A stretch of DNA of 64,000 bases. It comes from Castor canadensis (lineage: Eukaryota > Chordata > Mammalia > Rodentia > Castoridae). Below the pieces are notes generated by a model, which searched no databases, was not told the DNA's origin, and saw only the letters and a list, made by a program, of their open reading frames with translations. The stretch spans positions 31,822,001 to 31,886,000 of the forward strand of contig NC_133400.1 in the NCBI RefSeq assembly GCF_047511655.1, in the 5' to 3' direction. The translations under genes and the position numbers were made by a program. Every line of letters starts with the position of its first letter. Position 1 is the first letter of the stretch. Below, piece by piece: positions 34,233 through 44,606 of this stretch.

Positions 34233-34587
34233 AATGGACCTCCTTAAGTGTTCGAGTTGAACCAGTTACCAGGAATCTGAGGAATGGGCTGACTACAGGT
34301 GGGAGAGAGCAAATATTTGAGTGTAGAACTCATGACACGTTTCCCTAAGGTCCCGCTGCGCTGTCGGGAACATTTACTAGCACAGCAAGTTCAGTTCTCC
34401 ACCTCCTGTCTTCTGAACTGGATTGAATTTGACTAGCATGAAGTACCAGCTAATCTGGGTACAAGTCATGAGAACAAGTCTGATATTTGTAGAACAAAGT
34501 TATTGACAGCAAGTCCACTTTGTAAGTAGGGTAGGAATGACCATGGAAGCTCCAAATTTACCAGTTTGCACAGTACCAGTAGCCAAG
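34230..34587. other. Intergenic, no gene recognised
   Basis: No coding signal or recognised repeat. Confidence 0.4.
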
Positions 34588-34683
34588 TAGCTTTCTTTTT
34601 TTCTTTTTGCAGCACTGGGGTTTGAACTCAGTGCCTGGTGCTTGCTAGGCAGGCTTTATCATTTTAGCCACGCTCGCAGCCCT
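34588..34683 (-). repeat. ID-like SINE monomer
   Basis: T-rich start, gcactggggtttgaactcag, cttgctaggcaggctttatc and gccacgctcgcagccct. Confidence 0.85.
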
Positions 34684-34689
34684 TCCAAG

Positions 34690-35027
34690 TAGCTTGTTAT
34701 TAATTGCTGGTTCAATGTATTACCAGATGTAATTCTACAAAACCAATAGCTCAAAGAGTCACAATAAGCTTTTCACCCATGAAGTACTCCTGCCACAAAT
34801 GCAAAATTTAATCAAGCCTCCAGACCTTATGGTTTACAAGAAATGCAGGGATTAAAGACAAGTTATACAACAGCACAAGGAATCCAGACACATTCACAAT
34901 GCAGGACATTTTGGCCTGCTCAAATTGTGTTTTAGGTGGGAGGATGTTCTAAAATAGATTAGAGACATAACAACCAAATGTAGTGGCTGAAGTTTGGTTG
35001 GATCCTGATATAGAAAACTGATCTATC
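34690..35027. other. Intergenic, no gene recognised
   Basis: AT-rich, no recognised element. Confidence 0.4.
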
Positions 35028-35590
35028 TGAGTCCATTCAGGATGCTATAACAAAATACCACAAACTAGGTAGCTTGTAAGTAGAAACTTATGTCTCATTT
35101 TGAAGGCTGGAGACTCTTAAAATCAGGGTGCTGGCAAGGGCTCATTTTCCTGCTTATAGAGTGCCTTCTACTCACTGTGTCCTCACATGGTAAAAGAGAG
35201 GAGGCAGCTCTCTGGGATTCTTTTTATAAGAGCACTTATCCCTGGCTGGCTGTTGGAAGCACATGCCTATAATCCTAGGTATTTGGGAGGCTGACATCAG
35301 GAGGATCTCTGAGACCAGCCTGTGCAAACAGTTCTCAAGATCCCCATCTCCAAAATAACCAGAGCAAATGGACTGGAGGTGTGATTCAAGTGGTGGACAC
35401 TTGCTTTCAAGCATGAAGCCCTGAGTTCAAACCCCAGTCTCACCATAAAAAAGCACTAATTCCACTCAAGAGGGGTCCACCCTCATGACCTAGTCACCTC
35501 CTCCCTCCCAATAAATACCATATTGGGTTTTCAAAATAAGAACTGAGTGGGGTGGGGTGTGACACAAACATCAGTCCATGGCAATAAAGT
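35028..35590 (-). repeat. MaLR LTR split by a SINE
   Basis: The left part (about 35,028-35,242: gctataacaaaataccacaa, cactgtgtcctcacatggta, tttttataagagcactt) and the right part (about 35,452-35,590: aagaggggtccaccctcatg, acctagtcacctcc) together form an antisense MaLR-type LTR. A forward dimeric SINE at 35,243-35,451 interrupts it. A gcact(ta/aa)t duplication flanks the SINE. Confidence 0.7.
35243..35451 (+). repeat. Dimeric SINE (7SL-like + ID-like)
   Basis: The sequence ggaagcacatgcctataatc, tttgggaggctgacatcagg, the linker ccatctccaaaataaccaga, ggactggaggtgtgattcaa and gagttcaaaccccagtctca. Flanked by gcacttat (left) and gcactaat (right). Confidence 0.85.
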
Positions 35591-35594
35591 TTGG

Positions 35595-36076
35595 TTTTTT
35601 CCTGGCATGTGACAATTAGAGCAAGTTAAATGGGTCTGGGCATGCAGACCAATTAGAGGGAGCTTTCTTAACTGTTACTGCAGCTATATAGTTCTATAGA
35701 GCAATCTTCTTGTTCTTGGGAACTACACACTGAATTATTTAGCAGTGATGGTCATGGTGACTGCAATATATTTTAAAATGACTCAGAAGGAAAAATAATA
35801 GGAAATGAATATAAAGGTGTTCCATGCACTCTACTGTTCTATAGGATTGAAAATTTTCCCTGCAAGATGCTAGAATAAGGGATGGTGACATTTGCTTTAG
35901 TGGATGATTCTCCCAATTACAGAGATGCCCTGTCCTTACCTTTGCAAAGAAGAAAGGAAGGTGTCTACACCTGGAATAGTTCCCTTCCACAGCAGAGGTG
36001 ACTATTGCTTCTCTCTGGTTTTCTGAGTCTGCCACCCATAGTTAAAACTGAACTTAAGCATTTATTGTCCTTCCTG
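35595..36076. other. Intergenic, no gene recognised
   Basis: AT-rich sequence with no recognised gene or repeat. Confidence 0.4.
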
Positions 36077-36308
36077 ATTTTTTTTCAGTACTAGGGTTTG
36101 AACTCAGGGCCTCATGCTTGCTAGGCAGGTGCTCTACCATTGAGTCATTCCACCACCCCACTTCCCCCCTCCCCCTTTTGGTGATGGGTTTTTTTGAGAT
36201 AGGGTCTCACAAACTATTTGCGGGGGGCTAGCTTCAAACTGCAATTCTCCTGATCTTTGCCTCCTGAGTAGCTAGGAATTACAGGTGTGAGCCACCTGTG
36301 CCTGGTTC
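36077..36308 (-). repeat. Dimeric SINE next to the provirus
   Basis: The sequence gtactagggtttgaactcag, gcttgctaggcaggtgctct, a C-rich linker (cttcccccctcccccttttg), then gatagggtctcacaaactat and gagccacctgtgcctgg. It ends about 20 bases before the 5' LTR. Confidence 0.88.
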
Positions 36309-36329
36309 CTCCTTCCAAATGACTTAAAC

Positions 36330-36679
36330 TGTCGCGGGAAGGCAGGGAGAGAAGGGGAATGGAGATAATGAGTGCAACAGTGAAACAAACAAAAAGAACA
36401 GATTTGAGAAATGTCACGTTGCACCTGGGGTGAGACCACAGAAGGATCACCTCACCTCAGAGGTTAAAATGGCCAATGAAATAATATGTGATCATGTTTG
36501 GGACAAGCTGTAACCCCCATTTCTGTAACCTGCTCTAAACAGTGTGTAAGGAAAGCACCCTTTGTTTTTAGGGCTCAGCCTTTGGACTCAAGTCCACTGA
36601 GTTGCTGGTGGCCTGCTTAATAAACTTGCTTCCCAAAAGCTTCGGGGCTCTGTTTCTCAGTCTGAGCCATCCTACAACA
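36330..36679 (+). repeat. 5' LTR of the provirus
   Basis: 350 bases from tgtcgcgggaaggcaggg to atcctacaaca. Contains the poly(A) signal aataaa at 36,619-36,624 after gcctgctt. The start has acquired a CpG-containing difference from the 3' LTR (tgtcgcggg versus tgtggcagg). It is shorter than the 3' copy because the latter carries an extra gagacaatgagggagataac-type duplication near its start. Confidence 0.92.
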
Positions 36680-36683
36680 TTTC

Positions 36684-36701
36684 TGGGCATTCATCTGGGA
36701 T
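36684..36701 (+). promoter_or_regulatory. Degraded primer binding site (tRNA-Pro-like)
   Basis: tgggcattcatctgggat lies 4 bases after the LTR end. It matches 13 of 18 positions of the tRNA-Pro primer site used by many gammaretroviruses, and most differences are transitions. Another tRNA cannot be excluded. Confidence 0.55.
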
Positions 36702-37316
36702 TTGGAGGGTGGTGTTTTCATTTCCTCATCGCCAGCTCGGCATCCCTGCCAGGTGCCACTGGACATGTTGATCCAAAGGGAGGGAACATCACTCCTGGTG
36801 AACTGAGGGGGTGAGTTTCAATCACACAAAGGAACCCAGAAAGGCTCAGGAGCCAACTTGGGAGCCCTGCTCATCAGACTGGTAAGAACCTGCATTTGAA
36901 TTCAGACCTGCCTCAGGAGGCAGAAGGGAAGTCTGATCAACTCCCAGCAGAGACACCCTAGTAACCACCTTTTGGGATGAAACCATGTCTCTCAGGTTCA
37001 GGGAGCAGGATGGATGTATTGTGCTCTGTGAGAGTGTGTGAAAGTGGGAACCTGAGACACAGCCCAGCTGCAAAGCAAATGCAGACTTCTGATCCGTGGG
37101 TCCTTGGAGAAATCATATGATCCAGGATGAGCCCTAACAGGACCGCCAGTCCAGGGCTTATGCAGACTCACTATGGCTAAAAGACACCTAAATCTCTGTG
37201 AGGGGAGCAGCCAGAGATGGATGAAGCAAGTGATGTTGTTTTCTCCTGTGTGCCAGAGAAGAGGACCACAGCACTCATTCCTTCCATCTCTGTCTTGACA
37301 TCTGGTACTGGGAAGA
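36702..37316 (+). other. Proviral leader
   Basis: Non-coding leader between primer site and gag. A possible splice donor (gggggtgagtttc, GT at 36,811) could have served env. Packaging structure was not evaluated. Confidence 0.5.
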
Positions 37317-38640
37317 ATGGGAGGAAGTCAGAGTAAGAACACCTCCCTAGAGTGCATGCTTAAGAACTTTAAAAAGGGATTTACTGGAGTCAAGCTCTGA
37401 TTCTTGACAAGCTTAGAAACTTCTGTGAAATAGACTACCTGCTTTTGGTGTAGGATGGCCCTTGGAGGGGTCATTAGGAAAGGTCATAGTCAATAGAGTT
37501 TCTGAAGTGGTTGTAGGGGATCCTGGACACCCAGATCAGTTTCCTTATATTAACTGCTGGCAGGATGCAATCTTTAGTCAGCCCATGTGGCTAAAGTCCC
37601 ACCTAGAGAAAGCATGTAGGTTCATAGTAGCCAGGATGGCAGAAGCTTCCAAGTGCAGGGAAAAATGTAAAAAGCCAGAGAAACCCATGTTAGTGGGGGA
37701 CCCTGAGGAGACCCTGCCCCCTTATGTGGCACTGTACCCATCGCTTTCTGCCCCTTCACCTCCACCCTCGGAAGGGGAAGCAGCATCAGACAGGCTAGTC
37801 CCAGCAGCAAATACACCTACAAGGCTTGGCCCAGAAGTCCTTGAAACTGCAACAACCCCACTTTCCTCAGGCCCTTTGAACCTTATGCTCACTCCAAGCC
37901 CACTAGTCCTCACTCCACAGCTCCCTGTGAGACTGGCCCCTAGGTTCAACTAGGAACATTTGAACAGTCCCAATATGGCCTAGCCTCTCCCCTGGGACTC
38001 ACTGACCTGTAGATGCCCCTGAGAGAGGTCCAGGGCCCAATATATTATGACCAGCAAGGTCAGACACAAGGAAGAAGGCAGACTTTCATCTACTAGACTT
38101 TTGCCACCACAGACCTCCTAAATCAGAATACCTCCTCCTTCATGGAAAAGCCTGAGGCTCTGATTGAGCTACTGCAGTCCATTATCTAAACTCATAAGCC
38201 CACCTGGACAAACTGCAGACAGATTCTTCTGACTCTATTTAATACTGAGGAGCGATGCCATATAACCTTGGCTGCTCTAAAGTGGCTGGAAGATCATGTC
38301 CCTGTGGGCACTCTAAATGCCCAAGCCTATGCTCAGGGCCAGTTCTCCAAAAAGGACCCCCCACTGGGACCCCAATGATGACCTAGATTACAAGCAGGTT
38401 GAACAGTATCAGGAGGCTTAGGAGGCATGAAGGAAGGAGGGGAAAGGCCATGAACATGAGTAAGACAGAGAAGTCCACCAAGGGCCAGATGAGAGCCCCA
38501 GTCAGTTTTATGAGTGGTGATGTGAGGCCTTCTGCCTGTACACCACTTTTGACCCAGAGGCAGCTGAAAATCAGAGTATGATTAATGCAGCATTTGTCAG
38601 CTAGGCCCAGGGGGACATAAGACAAAAATTACAAAAGCTT
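37317..38640 (+). pseudogene. gag pseudogene, matrix to capsid part
   Basis: The first Met (37,317) is followed by Gly and a Ser at position 6 (MGGSQS), a myristoylation-type matrix start. The frame stops at a TGA at 37,398. Coding similarity resumes in another frame at 37,462-37,953, which includes a proline-rich segment with an LPPY late-domain-like motif. The capsid part (about 38,010-38,640) is recognisable but crossed by several stops and frameshifts. It was the structural precursor of the virion; it cannot be translated as one protein now. Confidence 0.8.
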
Positions 38641-38655
38641 GAGGGTTTTGCTGGT

Positions 38656-39069
38656 ATGAACGCCAGCCAGCTTCTGGAGGTGGCCACAAAAGTCTTCATC
38701 AATCGAGATCAGGAGGCCAAATGGGAGGCTGATAGAAAGATGAAAAGGAAAGTGGACCTCTTTGCTGCAGATGGGCCCTGGCATGCAGGGCATAGTAGAG
38801 GAAGAGGTAATCCCCGTGGATGGTGGTCAGCACCCCTGGAATGGCCTCACCCTAGAGAGGAACTAAGGCAAGATCTGTGTGCCTATTGTCAGGAAGGACA
38901 CTGGAAAAAAGAATGTCCCAAATGGCCCAAGGAACCCCAGAAGATCCCCCAGATCAGAGGCAGAGGCCAAGTTGTTGAAGGAAATTATTGGCCTGCTCAA
39001 GGGAGAAGCAGCCCCTGGGAGGAAGGCATCATCAGGTTGGCCACTTTTGAGGATTATGAGGAGGACTAG
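38656..39069 (+). pseudogene. gag pseudogene, capsid end and nucleocapsid
   Basis: An open frame of 137 codons ending in TAG (39,067-39,069). It carries the single CCHC zinc knuckle of gammaretroviral nucleocapsid (CAYCQEGHWKKEC, 38,878-38,916; spacing C-X2-C-X4-H-X4-C) in a basic, Trp/Pro-rich context. This is the best-preserved part of gag. The usual role is RNA packaging. The stop codon is in the same frame as the protease that follows. Confidence 0.88.
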
Positions 39070-39460
39070 GACAGACCTGGCTCTATTCTACTGGGCTCCC
39101 AGGGGCCTATGGTCCAGATGAAGACAGGGGGGCCATCCATGGACCTACTGGTGGACACTGGCATGATCCATTCAGTTGTAACCCAACCCGTGGGCCCTCT
39201 CTCACAGACACATGCAACCATTGTCAGGGCCACGGGAAATTAGACTTGCTACCCAGAAAATGCAATCTTGGAAAGCATGAAGTAAGGCATGAGTTCCTCT
39301 ACCTTCCTGATTGCCCTGGGGTCTTAATGGGCAGAGACTCATTGTGCAAACTAAGGGCACAGATAACTTTTGACTCTGATGGCACAGCATTCTTAAAGCT
39401 GAGAGGGTATGAAGCCAAGATTCTAACTCTCACGGTTGCACAGGAGGAGGAATGGTGACT
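39070..39460 (+). pseudogene. pol pseudogene, protease part
   Basis: Immediately after the gag TAG and in the same frame, the retropepsin active site LVDTG appears (Asp codon 39,154-39,156). The frame is stopped by TAG at 39,241 and the C-terminal part (GRDSLCKLRAQ, about 39,330) continues in a shifted frame. The enzyme would have cut the Gag and Pol precursors; it is not functional here. Confidence 0.8.
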
Positions 39461-39529
39461 CTGTGCCTCTAAGAAAGAGATTCCTGAGCTTCCCTTTAAG
39501 GTTCCAGGAGTGTGGGCTGAAGACAAACC

Positions 39530-40500
39530 GCCCCCCCACCAAACTGGCTCAGAACATACCTCTGGTGGTGGTAGAATTAAATCCAGAGCTATTTCTGTTA
39601 GCCAGAGGCAATACTACATTCCTTGAAAAGCCCAAACTGGGATCCAAAAACATCTTGACAGATTCCTAAAGTATGGGATTCTTTGGCCTTGTCAGTCTCC
39701 CTGGAACACTCCCTTGCTTCCTGTCCAAAAACTGGAGACATGCAGTCAATTCAGCAACTGTCACTTTACACCCTGTGGTCCCAATCCCATATACACTTTT
39801 GGGCCTTACCCAGCTGAGGCAAAGTTCTTTACCTGCCTAGACCTTAAGGACACATTTTTCTGCATTTGCCTGACCCCACAGAGCCAACTTATCTTTGCCT
39901 TCCAATGTGAAAGTCCTAGTACTGGAGAGAAGGGACAATTGACTTGGACTCGATTGCCACAAGGCTTCAAAAACTCTCCCACTATCTTTGGGACTGCCCT
40001 GGCATCCAACCAAAATGCTTTCTCAGCCAACCAGCATGGCTGCACACTCCTCCAGTACAACTCAAGAGGGTTGTATGGAAGGAACTTGCCTTCTTTTCTC
40101 CTTTTGTGGAAGGTAGGATATAAGATTTCCTGAAAGAAACCCCAGATCTGATAGGATATTGTCAAATACCTCAGGTTTCACCTGTCTCAGGTAGACTGGC
40201 CCCTGAGAGGAAACAGGCCGTCTGTTCCATTCTGGCTCCCAAGACCCATTGACAGATTACAGAATTTCTAGGTGCTGCAGGTTTCTGCTGGACCCACATC
40301 CCCAATTACTCTCTCTTCACAAAACCCCTTTATTAAGCCATAAAGGGAAGAGCAGGAATAAAGGGAGAGGAGCAAGAAAAGGCCTTTAAAGAAATTAAGA
40401 GGGCACTCACAAATGCCCCTGGGCCTGCTAGATGTGATGAATCCCTTCTTCCTATATGTGCATGGGAAACTAGGGACAGCTGAGGAGTCTTGACCCAGCT
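39530..40500 (+). pseudogene. pol pseudogene, reverse transcriptase part
   Basis: The open frame 39,714-40,133 contains RT motif A (CLDLKDTFF, first Asp at about 39,840) and the LPQGFKNSP block (about 39,955-39,985). The YXDD catalytic motif expected about 40 residues later is absent: the sequence passes from a LLQY-like stretch at about 40,050 into unrelated residues, consistent with a small deletion. Further stops follow through the thumb/connection region. It is catalytically dead as read. Confidence 0.85.
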
Positions 40501-40800
40501 GCTAGGTTCCTGGCACTGCCCACTGGCTTATTTATCAAAGCAACTTGATGCAGTTTCCCAAGGCTGTCTGCCTTGCCTGCATGCCCTGGTGGCCATTGCT
40601 GTCTGGTGACTGAAGCAGACAAACTTACTTTGGGACAAGAACTCACAGTCTGAGTTCTGTTCAGACTCTGTTTTGACTCTTACGGAACATAAAGGAAATT
40701 ATTGGCTGATAAACTCACAAAGGGTCAGATATAAAACACATTATGTGAAAACCCAAGTATCCAATTAGCAGTTGTTAAGATTCTAAATCCGGCCACCCTG

Positions 40801-41345
40801 TTGCCAGTTGATTCAGACCCCCTGGAGCATGACTGTTTAGAAGTCATGGATGAGGTGCTCACCAGCTGGTTGGACTTGACTGATCAGTCCATCAGTCATC
40901 TGGATTTTGAGTATTTCACAGATGGCAGCAGCTTTGTCTGGGACAGCACACGTTTTTCCAGATATGCAGTAGTGACTCTGGATGCTGTCACTGAAGCACA
41001 TCTGCTGCTGGTTGGGACCCCTGCACAAAATGCTGAGCTCATTGCTCTTATGCAGGCACTCCAGCTCACTGCAGGAATGTGGATATACATCTCTACAGAC
41101 TCTAAATACTCCTTTACTACCATTCATGTCCATGGAGCCCTATATAAAGAAAGGGAGCTCATTAACTTGGGAGGAAAAAGTGTTAAGTATGGACAAGAAA
41201 TTCTGGAATTGCAAGAAGCTGTATGGGCCCCTAAGCCACTAGTAGTCATGCACTGCCAAGGGCACCAGAAGGGGGAGAGAACAGCTGTTTGGGGAAACTG
41301 AAAAGCTGATAGGGAAGCCAAGCAAGCAGCCCTCACAGGAGTACA
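40801..41345 (+). pseudogene. pol pseudogene, RNase H domain
   Basis: An open stretch of about 166 codons holds the RNase H acidic residues: Asp in YFTDGSS (codon 40,921), Glu in NAELIAL (41,035), Asp in STDSKYS (41,098), then the HCQGHQKG segment. A TGA at 41,299-41,301 interrupts it just before the final Ala-Asp motif. The domain would have degraded the RNA of RNA/DNA hybrids during reverse transcription. Confidence 0.88.
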
Positions 41346-41399
41346 AAACCTCAACCTCACTGACAGCTCCCTTTTTCCCATGCCCTTTATCTGAATGGG

Positions 41400-42490
41400 A
41401 CCCATAGTATACACCACAAGAACAGGCTTGGTTTAAGACTGAAGAGGGAACTTTTCTACTGGGTGGATGGTGGAAGTTTGCCAACAGCCATATTGCAATT
41501 CCAGAATCGCCAGCTCCCACATTTGTCAAGCAGTCCATGAAGGCACTCACTCAGGGCAAATAGCTCTTGAGACCACCTTGACCCATCATTTTTATGTCCC
41601 CAAGCTCTCCAGCATAAGTAAGACTGTCTGTGAAAGGTAGAGTCTATGTGCCAAAAACAATTCCTGACAAGGGCCAAGAGCACCACCCCAAATGCAAAGT
41701 GTTGGAGGAACTCCTTTTGGAAACCTGATTGTGGATTTTACTGAGATGCCATGAGCCAGAGGATGTAAATATTTGCTGGTGTTTGCACTTTCTCAGGATG
41801 AGTGGAAGCCTTCCCTATTTGGACTGAGAAAGTCTTAGAAGTGGACAGGTGCCTACTAAAGGAAATTGTCCCTTGGTTTGGAATACCTGTGTCTATTAGA
41901 TCGGACAATGGGCCGGCCTTTGTGACTGAAGTGGTACAGTTGGTGGCTAAGGGCTTAGTAATAACTTGGAAGGTACACATGGCTTACTGCCCCCAGAGTT
42001 CAGGGAAAGTAGAAAATATGAACAGGACCCTAAAATTGCAATTGAAGAAACTATGCCAGAGGACCCACCTACAATGGGATCAGTTACTGCCCATAGCCTT
42101 GCTCAGAATTAGGTCTAGCCCCACCAAATAGATGGGTCTCCCCTTTTGAAATTCTTTTTGGGCACCCACTGCCTTTAATCAAGAGCCTGCTAGGGGACCT
42201 TGAGGAAATGGATGACCTCACCCTGAGACAGTAGATGCAGGCCCTTGGGTTGACTCTCTTGAAAATCAGTAACTGGGTAAGAGAGAGACTCCCCATTAGT
42301 CTGACAATTCCCACACACCCTTATAAACCAGGGGATGCTGATTGGGTAAAGGAATGGAATGTTCAACCACTAAAGCCCCACTGGAGGGTCCTTTTGTCAT
42401 TTTATCCACCCCCACCACAGTTAAGGTAGCAAAGATCATTGCCTGGATCCACCACAGCCAAGTGAAGTCAGCTTCCGTCAAATGGGAGTG
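41400..42490 (+). pseudogene. pol pseudogene, integrase
   Basis: The zinc-binding region (about 41,480-41,640) is broken by stops. The catalytic core shows the first Asp in IVDFTEM (41,734), then in another frame the second Asp in RSDNGPAF (41,904) and the Glu in GKVENMNR (42,012), exactly 35 residues apart (D-X35-E). The C-terminal WNVQPLKPHW block and the terminal WIHHSQVK block (about 42,355-42,465) are present but frame-shifted. This enzyme family makes the 4-base target duplication seen at the ends. Confidence 0.88.
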
Positions 42491-43192
42491 CATCCCTGAC
42501 CCAGCCTCACTGTGCAAAATCACCCTCCAGAACGCCCACTCCCTTCCCCAGCAGGACCCTGCTTCCAAGGAGACAACAGGAAACCACAAACAATGAGGCA
42601 TCAACTCAGCTCCAGTCACTCAGAATCTGACTAGTCTATGCATGGTAGAAGCTTGAGGAGTTGCCCATCTCACCTTTGAGGATGAGTCCCTTCCATGTTT
42701 CTTCTTGCTAATCTTGGTTAGCTCTCTACCTGGGGACCCCCAGGCCTTGGACTGTGAGTCATGTATGTGCACTACCCAGGAGTGTTGTTACCAAAACTCT
42801 GGTTTTCCATACTTATTATTGTGTGTGCAGGCACACACAATCATACCACCTACTCAGCATGCCCTCATGAGTCAGTATATCTGTTTTAACCCCATCTATT
42901 GCCCTTGGGAGCAATGGCTAGAGGTCCAGAGCTTATTGGCTGGACACAGCTTTACAATCCCAAAAAGCCAATATCTATATTCTTTGATGTGTGTGCCAGA
43001 ATAGCTAAAAACTCTATCGACCTCAGGGTACTGGAAACACCTGCGGAGGCCTAGCCTGGGAGAAAGCTTATATGTGAAATGATAAGTACATGTGCTGGGA
43101 AGATGGCTGCTCATGTAATGATGCTGTGAAAATATAAACCCCCAGATCAAGATGATCCCCCTCTTTGACCCAGAAAAGGGTACCCGAGCATC
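42491..43192 (+). pseudogene. env remnant, largely deleted
   Basis: Only about 700 bases lie between the end of pol and the polypurine tract, far too few for a complete env. An open frame at 42,705-43,004 begins with a hydrophobic segment and is Cys-rich (CESCMCTTQECC), compatible with the start of a surface subunit. No transmembrane-subunit features were recognised. Assigned mainly by position. Confidence 0.55.
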
Positions 43193-43203
43193 AAAAGGGG
43201 GAA
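43193..43203 (+). promoter_or_regulatory. Polypurine tract
   Basis: aaaagggggaa directly before the TGT of the 3' LTR. This is the plus-strand primer site in gammaretroviral replication and is fully preserved. Confidence 0.9.
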
Positions 43204-43578
43204 TGTGGCAGGAAGGCAGGAAGGGAGAAAGGAGATAATGAGAGACAATGAGGGAGATAACAAGAGATAATGAGTGCAACAGTGAAACAAAACAAAAAAC
43301 CGGATCTGAGGAATGTCAAGTAGTCCCTGGGATGAGACCAGAGAAGGGTCATCTCACCCTAGAGGTTAAAATAGCCAATGAAATATGTGACCATGTACAG
43401 GACAAGCTGTACCCCCCATTTCTGTAACTTGCTCTAAATGGTAGATAAAGAAAGCCCTCTTTATTTTCGGGGCTCAGCCTTTGGACTCGAGTCCGCTGAG
43501 TTGCTGCTGGCCTGCGTAATAAACTTACTTCCTGAAAGCTTTGGTGCCCCGTCTCTTTGTCTGAGCTGTCCTACAGCA
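43204..43578 (+). repeat. 3' LTR of the provirus
   Basis: 375 bases from tgtggcaggaaggcagg to tgtcctacagca. Contains aataaa after gcctgcgt. A small internal duplication near the start (agataatgagagacaatg then agataacaagagataatg) accounts for most of the length difference from the 5' LTR. Confidence 0.92.
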
Positions 43579-43582
43579 AAAC

Positions 43583-44240
43583 CCCAGAGGGAGGTGGTTT
43601 TCCAAAGATAACATCAACAAAGAGATGGTTGCTCTTGTGGCTGGTGGGGCCATCATCAGCATGCTATTTCGTGTCACCATGTTGAAGATGCTATTTAATT
43701 ATAAAAGGAAGTCAATTCTTTTCCAGTCCTGGAGGAGCAACAACACTGTATTGGTTGTTTTTCCTTAGGGCATAAATATCTACTGTGGCCCAGAGGTACT
43801 CTGACTTTGAAATGCTGTAGTCTGTCTGTAACATTCATCCTGACTTCTGTCCACCCATCCATATACCTGCTCACTCACAGCCAGCAGTCACAGGGATCAG
43901 GGCAAAGAAGAAAATGGGATGTAACTGAAATGGAAGCATATTTGTGAGAGTATAAGCAAGGGTTTTAAGGATCTACACACATGCAGAAAGGACAAAAGCC
44001 ACAGCATCTCCCATGTTTTAAGTGCTTCTTAAACTTCAGAGACTTACAAATGCCATGGTTTCTGCCTCCTCTGAGGATCATTACTAACTATAGGACCACT
44101 GCTTATTTAATGTCCTCCCTTAAATCCTCTTACTGAAAACACCTACATTGGTCATCCTAAATTTTACTATCCATAAAATCATGGTTTTGATGTGTTATAT
44201 TTTTCTAAGATGTTAAAATTGTTTAGCTACATAATTGCCA
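43583..44240. other. Intergenic, no gene recognised
   Basis: Resumes after the provirus. No recognised gene. AT-rich towards the right end. Confidence 0.4.
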
Positions 44241-44247
44241 TGTGTTT

Positions 44248-44282
44248 CTCTCTCTCTCTGTGTGTGTGTGTGTGTGTGTGTG
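44248..44282. repeat. (TC)n(TG)n microsatellite
   Basis: A short tctctctctc run followed by ten or more TG units, at the left edge of a SINE. Confidence 0.85.
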
Positions 44283-44606
44283 TAAGATGGCACTTAGGTT
44301 TCAATTCAGGGATTTACTCTTGCCAGGCAAGTGCTCTACCACTTAAGCCGTGCTGCCAGACCTTTTTTTTTTTTAGTTATTTTTCAAATAGTCTCATATT
44401 TTTGCCCAGGGCCAGACTCAGACTGTAATCCTTTTACCTATGCCTCCACCATAGCTGGGATTACAGTATTGAACCACCACAACTAGCTTGTTTGTTGAGG
44501 CAGGGTTTTGCTAACTTTTTGGTTGGGTTGGCCTCGAATCATGATCCTCCTGATATCTGCCTCCCAAGTAACTGGGATTATAGATGTGTACCACCATGCC
44601 TGGTCT
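44283..44606 (-). repeat. Trimeric SINE (ID-like + two 7SL-like units)
   Basis: The same order as at 18.8-19.1 kb: ID-like complement (aggcaagtgctctaccactt), T-rich linker, first 7SL-like complement (atagctgggattacagtatt), tttgttgaggcagggttttg, and second 7SL-like complement (cctcccaagtaactgggatt, ccaccatgcctggtc). Confidence 0.8.

Larger units (their letters stand above)
36330..43578 (+). mobile_element. Gammaretrovirus-like endogenous provirus (class I ERV)
   Basis: A full-length but inactive provirus of 7,249 bases. The LTRs (36,330-36,679 and 43,204-43,578) begin TGT and end CA. The host bases aaac occur both just before (36,326-36,329) and just after (43,579-43,582) the element, a 4-base target duplication as made by gammaretroviral integrases. 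Between the LTRs come a degraded tRNA-Pro-like primer site, gag with a single zinc knuckle, a UAG codon between gag and protease in the same frame, RT, RNase H, integrase, a short env remnant and a polypurine tract. Every gene has stops or frameshifts. About 17 differences in the last 104 or so aligned LTR bases indicate an old insertion. Confidence 0.93.

Noticed and set aside
37462-37953. Host gene of 163 codons
   Set aside because: It lies between two LTRs, with matrix/p12-type content; part of the proviral gag.
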